A stretch of 9,420 nt of DNA from Chloroflexota bacterium (GTDB lineage: Bacteria > Chloroflexota > Anaerolineae > UBA7937 > B3-Chlor). This document shows, piece after piece, positions 1 through 6,000 of the stretch; position 1 is the stretch's first letter; every line of letters starts with the position of its first letter. Location: positions 1-9,420 of the forward strand of contig JAUWYD010000028.1 of NCBI GenBank assembly GCA_030616025.1. Direction: 5' to 3'. The notes under the pieces were generated by a model. The model worked only from the letters and a program-made list of their open reading frames with translations, ran no database searches and was not told the DNA's origin. The translations under genes were made by a program, and so were the position numbers.

Positions 1-147
1 AGTCGTTACAAGCCCGCACCCTTCGATACGCGCTCCACGTTGTTCCGCGCTACTCAGGATGCTAGACTGGGCGGCCTGAACGCTTGCACTACCTGCGTCG
101 CCAACCATTATCCTGAACCCCTGACGATCCTGGGATGCACCCGCCAT
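1..147 (-). CDS. Probable 2-oxoacid:ferredoxin oxidoreductase gamma subunit, N-terminal fragment (partial)
   Basis: An open frame starts at ATG 147-145 and runs to the window edge without a stop, giving 49 codons. The start is well supported: AGGAG (156-152) follows the beta-subunit stop directly and lies 4 nt before the ATG. The beginning reads MAGASQDRQGFRIMVGDAGS, then a helix-like stretch ending in CGLVTT. The layout (short tail, beta strand RIMVG, glycine-rich turn, helix, then a strand with VTT) resembles the start of the gamma subunit or domain of 2-oxoacid:ferredoxin oxidoreductases. That subunit normally follows beta in such operons and helps assemble the enzyme and bind CoA. The usual GxGGQG turn is replaced here by GDAGSAS, so the call rests largely on gene order. 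An unrelated small operon protein cannot be excluded from 49 residues. Confidence 0.55.
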   Translation of the reverse strand, partial: MAGASQDRQGFRIMVGDAGSASVQAAQSSILSSAEQRGARIEGCGLVTT

Positions 148-156
148 TCTTCTCCT

Positions 157-921
157 CTACGCAAGAGCCTCGACCTCATCTATCACCTTGTAGTCACCCA
201 GGGGATAGTAGGGAATCATGTTGTCCTCCAGCCACTTCAGCGCCTCCAGAGGACTCATCCCCCAGTTGGTGGGGCAGGTGGATAGTACTTCCACGATGGA
301 AAAGCCTAGACCAGCCAGCTGGGTCTCAAAGGCTGTCTTGATGGCTTTCCTGCAACTGCGGATGTATTTGGGCCGAGTGACCGTTCGGCGCACCACGTAG
401 GCGGCTCCGGTGGTTTGGGCGATGAGTTCGGCTACCTTCATAGGGTAACCTGCCAGCTTCACGTCGCGTCCGGTTGGCGTCGAGGTGGTGACCTGGCCCG
501 GCAGGGTAGTGGGAGCCATCTGACCACCTGTCATGCCGAAGACGGCGTTGTTGACAAAGACGACAGTGATGTTCTCAGCCCGATTGGCGGCATGGATTAT
601 CTCGGCGGTGCCAATGGCCGCCAGGTCGCCGTCGCCCTGGTAGGCAAAGACCACGTTCTCCGGCCTCACTCGCTTGATCCCTGTGGCCACGGCTGGCGCT
701 CGTCCGTGGGCTGCCTCCGCCATGTCGAAGTTGAAATAGTGATAGGCCAGGACTGAACACCCCACGGGCGCGATGCCGATGGTCTTCTCCCGGAGATCCA
801 ATTCATCAATGACCTCCGCTATCAGACGGTGGATGATGCCATGCGTGCAACCCGGGCAGTAATGAGTGGGTACGTCCTCAAGGGCCTCTGGTTGTTTGAA
901 GACTATCTTACCTTCAGGCAT
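157..921 (-). CDS. 2-oxoacid:ferredoxin oxidoreductase, TPP-binding beta subunit
   Basis: This is the catalytic beta subunit of a CoA-dependent 2-oxoacid:ferredoxin oxidoreductase (KorB/VorA type). It binds thiamine pyrophosphate, decarboxylates a 2-oxoacid and passes electrons to ferredoxin in the cytoplasm. At 254 residues it is normal for the family. Visible motifs are HYCPGCTHG near residues 20-28, with the CxxC pair C22/C25; VGCS with C55; the TPP/Mg motif starting GDGD at 96-99 and ending NN at 124-125; and GMTGGQMAPTT at 129-139. The start at ATG 921 is preferred because AGGGG lies 6 nt upstream. An in-frame GTG at 939 would add six residues but has no good ribosome site. The gene follows alpha by 50 nt and precedes the putative gamma by 9 nt. 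Substrate (branched-chain 2-oxoacid or 2-oxoglutarate) cannot be fixed from sequence alone. Confidence 0.93.
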   Translation of the reverse strand: MPEGKIVFKQPEALEDVPTHYCPGCTHGIIHRLIAEVIDELDLREKTIGIAPVGCSVLAYHYFNFDMAEAAHGRAPAVATGIKRVRPENVVFAYQGDGDLAAIGTAEIIHAANRAENITVVFVNNAVFGMTGGQMAPTTLPGQVTTSTPTGRDVKLAGYPMKVAELIAQTTGAAYVVRRTVTRPKYIRSCRKAIKTAFETQLAGLGFSIVEVLSTCPTNWGMSPLEALKWLEDNMIPYYPLGDYKVIDEVEALA

Positions 922-949
922 ACGATTCCCCTTTCGCACCTGGTAGGAA

Positions 950-965
950 GGGCGCTTCCGCGCCC
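950..965 (-). promoter_or_regulatory. Intercistronic hairpin with GNRA tetraloop between alpha and beta subunit genes
   Basis: On the transcribed strand the sequence is GGGCGCGGAAGCGCCC: a perfect 6-bp all-GC stem closed by GGAA, a GNRA-type tetraloop. It lies in the 50-nt gap, starting 6 nt after the alpha-subunit stop and ending 28 nt before the beta start. The sequence after it (TTCCTACC) has no U-run, so it is unlikely to be an intrinsic terminator. It may block 3' exonucleases or set a processing site that adjusts the subunit ratio; this role is inferred. Confidence 0.5.
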
Positions 966-971
966 AGCCGT

Positions 972-2030
972 TCAGCTTGTGTACTTGTCGGCCATCTCTC
1001 TGATCTTCTCCAGCACCTCGGTAGGTGACGGCACTCTCCCTCCGAGCCAGCCCTGGAAGTCGACGGGCACTCGACCCTTGACCACGAGTTCCACGTCCTC
1101 AAGCATCTGACCGGCGCTCATCTCCAGTACCAAGAACACCTTGGCCTGGTCGGTCAAGGAGGACAGAGCGTCCTTGGGGTAGGGGTAAAGCGAGATGGGG
1201 CGGAAGAGCCCAGCGAGGATACCCTCATCCCTCGCTTTCTTGATGCCTGTCTGGGCCACGCGGCCCGCTGTGCCATAGGCCACGATGACTACCCCAGCCC
1301 CCTCCAACATGTATTCAGTGTGGCGCTGCTCATTCGCTTCGATCTCACGATACTTCTTCTGCAGAATGATGTTCCGTGCCTCCAACGGCCCGGCCAGAAG
1401 ATACATGGACCGTACGATATTCTTCTCCCGACCCTGGCACCCGGTCAAGGCCCAGGGTTTGGGAGGGGGCTTCGGCTCCACTTCGGGCAATTCGACAGGT
1501 TCCATGATCTGACCGATGCTACCATCTCCCAGAATCATCGTCGGGTTCCTGTACTTGTCGGCCAGCTCGAAGGCCAGGATTGTGAAGTCTATTGCTTCCT
1601 GGACAGTTGATGGCGCCAGAACGATGGGAAAGTAGTCGCCATGGCCGCCGCCCTTGGTGGCCTGGAAATAGTCGGACTGGCTGGGCTGCACGTTGCCCAG
1701 GCCGGGGCCGCCCCGCATGATGTTGACGATGACTGCGGGCAGTTCGGTCCCAGCCAGGTAGGAGATGCCTTCCTGTTTAAGGCTCACGCCGGGGCTGGAT
1801 GAGGAGGTCATCACCCTCCTGCCGGCGGCCGCCGCTCCCAGCACCATGTTGATGCAGGCTACTTCGCTCTCCCCCTGAAGGAAGACGCGGCCCAGCTCCG
1901 GCATCCTCTTGGACATGTACTCCAGCAATTCCGTCTGAGGCGTGATGGGGTAGCCGAAATAGGCATCGCAACCCGCGCGAATCGCAGCCTCGGCAATGGC
2001 TTCGTTCCCTTTCATTAGCACTCTTGCCAT
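972..2030 (-). CDS. vorB: 2-oxoacid:ferredoxin oxidoreductase alpha subunit, VorB type
   Basis: This is the alpha subunit (pyrimidine-binding half of the TPP site plus domain II) of a 2-oxoacid:ferredoxin oxidoreductase, most like proteins annotated as 3-methyl-2-oxobutanoate dehydrogenase subunit VorB. It works with beta, gamma and the ferredoxin-like delta subunit to convert a 2-oxoacid plus CoA into acyl-CoA, CO2 and reduced ferredoxin. The 352 residues fit the family. Recognisable segments are KGNEAIAEAAIRAG at 7-20, GYPITPQTE at 26-34, QGESEVA at 52-58, TSSSSPGVSLKQEG at 75-88, NIMRGGPGLG at 103-112 and QPSQSDYFQATKGGGHGDY from about 115. The C-terminal third carries the transketolase-C-like part (VVIVAYGTAGR, GLFRPISLYPYP). 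The start is ATG 2030, with GAGG 5 nt upstream; the GTG at 2036 overlaps that ribosome site. The gap to the ferredoxin gene is 69 nt. VorB-like alphas also occur in enzymes acting on 2-oxoglutarate, so the substrate is uncertain. Confidence 0.92.
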   Translation of the reverse strand: MARVLMKGNEAIAEAAIRAGCDAYFGYPITPQTELLEYMSKRMPELGRVFLQGESEVACINMVLGAAAAGRRVMTSSSSPGVSLKQEGISYLAGTELPAVIVNIMRGGPGLGNVQPSQSDYFQATKGGGHGDYFPIVLAPSTVQEAIDFTILAFELADKYRNPTMILGDGSIGQIMEPVELPEVEPKPPPKPWALTGCQGREKNIVRSMYLLAGPLEARNIILQKKYREIEANEQRHTEYMLEGAGVVIVAYGTAGRVAQTGIKKARDEGILAGLFRPISLYPYPKDALSSLTDQAKVFLVLEMSAGQMLEDVELVVKGRVPVDFQGWLGGRVPSPTEVLEKIREMADKYTS

Positions 2031-2099
2031 AATCACCTCTCCTATGTCTACATCGGCCTATCGACCTGCGGGAAACCCTGACACGTGTGCCGTTGTCGT

Positions 2100-2306
2100 C
2101 TAACGATAGACCGTGATGGCCACGTCCGGACACATCAATGCACAAAGGGTACAACCAGTGCACTCCCCCTTGGAGTCCACCAACTTGGAGGGATAGTACC
2201 CCTTGGCGTTGAAGTCATCGGCCATCTTGACCAGGTCTTTCGGGCAGACATCGGTGCACATCTGGCATCCCTTGCACTGGTCCTCATCTATCACTATAGT
2301 GGGCAT
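2100..2306 (-). CDS. 2x[4Fe-4S] ferredoxin-like delta subunit of the oxidoreductase
   Basis: A 68-residue bacterial-type ferredoxin. Two cluster motifs are intact: CKGCQMCTDVCP (C11, C14, C17, C21) and CTGCTLCALMCP (C49, C52, C55, C59), each a CxxCxxCxxxCP set for one [4Fe-4S] cluster. The 27-residue spacer contains DDFNAKGYYPSKLVD, typical of the delta (KorD/VorD) subunits of 2-oxoacid:ferredoxin oxidoreductases. It should carry electrons from the beta-subunit active site to soluble ferredoxin. ATG 2306 is chosen because GGAGG (2320-2316) lies 9 nt upstream. The longer frame opening at TTG 2324 would place the ribosome site inside the gene. It lies 27 nt after the ATPase gene and is followed by alpha. 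Confidence 0.93.
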   Translation of the reverse strand: MPTIVIDEDQCKGCQMCTDVCPKDLVKMADDFNAKGYYPSKLVDSKGECTGCTLCALMCPDVAITVYR

Positions 2307-2333
2307 TATGTCTAACCTCCGCAACTCACTATG

Positions 2334-3029
2334 CTACTCTTCCCATGGAGGGCGAAAGTGCCGCGTCAAAGGCAGGATGGGCAAGGCGTACTGCCCCTCA
2401 ACGCCTTCCTTGAGGAGCCGCTCCTCCATGCACAGAAAGGCCAGTGGCAATCCCAACTCCTCGCTAGCGTGCTCAACGAGGCGATGTCCTTCATCAACGA
2501 TCTCCAAGGTGGTCTCGGCGATCAGGTTGGGGTTACTCACCAAGGCTCCTGCCTTCAGGCGGGAATTGGTCTCTATGTCCTCCAAGGTCTTAGCTATCCG
2601 CTCGACGGTGGCGTTGAAGGGACGATACGGGTTCACCACCAGGAACATGACATAGCCAGAGCGCTCGATGAACGCCTTGAACTGTCCTATGGCCCTGGCA
2701 CCCTGGGCATCGCCTCCCACATCTATCACCGTTAGGCCGTCTTCCCGCTGCAAGCTCCCCCAGACCTGGGCGCTGATCGCCGGCAGGTGAATGTGTTTGG
2801 TGATGTCTGACGGGGCCACCACCTCTATCCCCCTCTTTCCCAGCTGCTCGGCCATCTCTCGTGAACGAAAATAAGGGGTGACCACATCCATGTCGGTCAG
2901 GGTCACCGCCTTGTCAAGACCTGACAAGCTGAGGGCGTAGTTTATCGCCACCTCCGTCTTGCCCGTACCGAAGGGCCCCGTGAAGACACTAATACGCGGT
3001 AAGTCTCGTGTTGACTTGTTGACTATCAA
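2334..3029 (-). CDS. P-loop ATPase of the CobQ/MinD-like (SIMIBI) class, linked to the 2-oxoacid oxidoreductase operon
   Basis: A 231-residue cytoplasmic P-loop NTPase. Walker A is GPFGTGKT (18-25); after it come LTDMDVVTPYFRSRE (44-58), a Walker-B-like VIDVGGDAQGAR (101-112, D103), the strand LVVNPYRPF (130-138) and SNPNL (165-169). The D-x-D-x-x-x-P-Y-F segment after the P-loop recalls the switch region of MinD/ParA/CobQ-like ATPases. However, the P-loop lacks the extra lysine of the deviant KGGxGK form, so this is not a standard MinD. Similar ATPases are known beside ferredoxin-dependent oxidoreductase genes, which suggests a role in assembly or cofactor insertion; the function is not established. 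No ATG or GTG precedes the P-loop. The only usable start is TTG 3029, without a clear Shine-Dalgarno, and an in-frame TGA lies 12 codons upstream. The next ATG (residue 47) would remove Walker A. It follows the secA stop by 58 nt. Confidence 0.85.
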   Translation of the reverse strand: MIVNKSTRDLPRISVFTGPFGTGKTEVAINYALSLSGLDKAVTLTDMDVVTPYFRSREMAEQLGKRGIEVVAPSDITKHIHLPAISAQVWGSLQREDGLTVIDVGGDAQGARAIGQFKAFIERSGYVMFLVVNPYRPFNATVERIAKTLEDIETNSRLKAGALVSNPNLIAETTLEIVDEGHRLVEHASEELGLPLAFLCMEERLLKEGVEGQYALPILPLTRHFRPPWEE

Positions 3030-3087
3030 ATGTCGATATCTTGGCGCTGCAAGCGAGACTTTTCACTCAGTCCGGCTGGGAGCAGAC

Positions 3088-6000
3088 CTACTCTTTTTCG
3101 CCGCCCTGAGCCAGCTTCAACGGCTGAGGAGGATAGCGGAAGACATTGGTCACCACCATCCGACGGATGTTGTCATTCAATTCCCCGAACATCCCAAAGG
3201 CACGACGCTTGTACTCCACGAGGGGATCCATCTGTCCGTAGGCTTGCAGGCCAATGCCTTGCCTTAGATCTTCAATGGCCGTCAGGTAGCCCACCCACAG
3301 CCGACTGACGAAACCCAGCATTAGGTTCTGTTCAATCTGGTGCATCAACTGTCTTCCCAGATAATGCTGAAGATCTGCTCGGTCAGGCTCATCTAGCTCG
3401 GCTATCCTGCTATCTTCTATCTCGCTCAAGCGTTGATGTCCCAGATATCTTGCCAGGCCCTGTCTCAACTCGCCATCGAAATCCCTTAGCGTGCTATCTT
3501 TGAATTCGGCCATCCCTTCCGGATCAAGGCCGAAACCCTTTTGCGAGAGAAAGCGCTCCACGCTATGACGTGTTCCCTCATCCAGGTCCGCAAGCCGTTG
3601 CTCCCTAAGGGCCTCCTCTCGTCTCTTCCACAATTCTCGCAGCAGATCGGTCTGGGTCTCTTCGGTCAAATCCGAGAAGCCTATCTCTTGGAACCGTTGA
3701 AGCTTCTCACTATCCAAGAAGTAGTTGGAGGAACGGAGATATCCCTGTATCTCCCCTCGCAGTCCCTCCTCAAGGTCAGAGAAGCTCTGGTCGACGTTGT
3801 CCTCTAGCCATCTCTGCCCCAGCCAGGAGGCCAGGCCTTCGTAGTCCCTCTTGTCTAGGTTGAGTTGGGCCAGCGTACCTTGTTCGAATCGCGCGAGCGC
3901 CTCTTGATCCAAGAAGTGTCCGACGCCGTCCAAGTAATCGCGCAGTGATTCGCGGTCGCTTTCGTCAAACTCTGCGACCTGCCGTCTCATACTCTCCTGT
4001 GCTAGCTCGCTCCCCAGTGAGTCCACTAGGCCGTCAAAGATCTCGTCGTCCAAGTCCGTCACCCTGCGTTCTATGAACTTCTTTCTCTTCGCCTCATCCA
4101 AGAAGAAGTCTGTCCCTTCCAGGTATCGTTCCACATCCTGCCGTAGACCGTCTCCCAGCTCCGAGAGCTTCTGGCCCTTGATCTCGGCAAGGGTTCGCTG
4201 ACCCAGGTGCTGGCTGGCCGTGGCGAGAACTTCTGGTTCCATTTCCTCGACCTGGAGAGCCTCGAACTGAGCTAGGCGAGTTCGGTCGAGAAAATACTCC
4301 TGCTCCTCAAGGTACTCTTGGATGCTGGCCTGCGCTTCCGCAGGCAGCTCAACGACCTTGCGCTGCCCCAGGAGTTCCTCGAGATCTTGCTTGAGAGCAC
4401 CACGAAGATCCGGACGCAACTGTGGATCGAGATTCCCGAACTCTTCGATCTCCAGGTATTCCTCTTTCTCCCTATCGACGAAATAGCCATTCTCTCTCAA
4501 GTGTCTCCAGATGTGGTCACGAAGGTCATCAGGAAAGTCGGAGAATCTCGTCTCTCTGAACTCCGCCAAACGGTTCCTGCCCAGATAGTAGGCAATCCCA
4601 TCACGTATTCCTATGTCAATCTCGGCCAAGCTTCGCTTGACGAACTGCTCCCTCTTCTTCTTCTTCTTGAACAGTCCTTCCAGGTCCAAAAACCTCAGGA
4701 TGCTCTCTCTGGTTTCCTGATCGAGGTTCATGAACTTGCGCCGCTCGAACCCGGCGACTATCTGCTCCCCCAGTTCCTGTTCCAACTCGTGCACCGTGCC
4801 TATGTCGAGGCTGGACAGAGTAAGGCTGCCGAACCGGCGAGCCTTGTCATCATCTACGAAGTAGTCTGTCCCCTTGAGATAACGAAGTATGGCTTCTTGG
4901 ACGTGGGCGTCGAGCTCCCCGATTAGTTTGTGACTGAGTTCCTGGTCCAAATCCCCAAGGAGATGATCTTTCAGTCCTTGGTAGACGTGCTCTTCTAGGT
5001 CAGATAGCTTCCCCTGGTGAAAGGAGTTGAGCAGCTTCTGGTCGGTGAAGTAGTCATTCTCCATCAGATGACTCTGAAGGTCGCGACGAGCATCTTGCGG
5101 CAAGGCGGAGATACTTCCCACCGCTTCCAATTCCTGCCGCCCCAGGTAGCTGCTCAAGCCGTTGAAGGTGGATTCGTCAAGATCTGCCAGCGTTTGCTCC
5201 CCGAACCTCTGACGTGTCGCCCGGTCCACAAGCAACCCTCGTTGTTGTAGGTAGCTGAGGACGCTTTCCTGAAGATCACCCTTTAGCGTTCCAATGGTGC
5301 GGTTGCCCAGCTTCTCCAAACGGCGTCTGACGATGGAGGCACAGGCCTCCTGAGCGATCTCCTCTCCCAGGTCGCCCAGAGTCTCGTGGACGAAGAACCG
5401 CTGCACCTTCTCTTCATTCACAAAGTGCCCCCTGGCCTGGAGGTACTCTATGATCCCGTGTCGAACCTCGGGATCCCATTGAGCTACGGGCACCTCCTTA
5501 AGGGTGCCTAACTCATCCTGGCCGACGTGGGCGGAGATCCCTTCGCGCAGAGCCCCGTCCAACTCCACCATGGGCTTTGAGAGCAGCGTCTCCTTGACCG
5601 CTGCATCTTCGAAGTAGCCTTGTGTGAGGAGGTATTCCTGCATCCGCAGCACGATATCTTCCTTCAGGGCAGTGTTCGGCTCGCGCAGTTTCGCCCGCGT
5701 CTCTCCCTCAAGATGCTGGGCCAATTCGTCATAGAACTCGAGATCAGCCAGTTTCCTGCCCTCCATCTCTCGCATTCCCAGGTAACCCCGAAGTTGGTCG
5801 TACAGTTCCCCATCGAGGTCTCCCATGGCCTTATCTTCGACTCCTCGGATCACGCCTTCTCCCAGGTGCTCAGCCAGGCCTTCGTGGAAATCGCCGTCCA
5901 CCTCGGCGAGGCGGCGCTCTCCGAGACGAGTCAGCTCCTGGCGGCCCCAGGTCTCTTCACGGGCGCCGATAGCGCGCTCCAACTGCTCGAAGATGACCTC

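Noticed and set aside
922..939. Upstream GTG start for the beta subunit (six extra residues)
   Set aside because: ATG 921 has AGGGG 6 nt upstream and MPEGKIVF fits the family start; the GTG would place that ribosome site inside the gene.
1777..2163. Minus-strand open frame of 128 codons overlapping ferredoxin and vorB
   Set aside because: It is a different frame over the conserved VorB N-terminus, with an arginine/glycine-rich translation typical of a shadow frame.
2307..2324. Upstream TTG start for the ferredoxin
   Set aside because: GGAGG at 2320-2316 serves ATG 2306, and MPTIVIDEDQC is a normal ferredoxin start.
3030..3087. Possible terminator after secA
   Set aside because: Only a weak CAG/CTG pairing is seen and no U-run follows.
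4318..4926. Plus-strand open frame of 202 codons antisense to secA
   Set aside because: It lies wholly inside the secA repeat array and its translation looks like a low-complexity leucine/glutamine mirror of the array. The secA frame is certain.
3358..5916. The repeats as a CRISPR or other non-coding array
   Set aside because: The period is about 189 bp, copies are similar only at the protein level, and the reading frame is kept throughout, so these are protein repeats.
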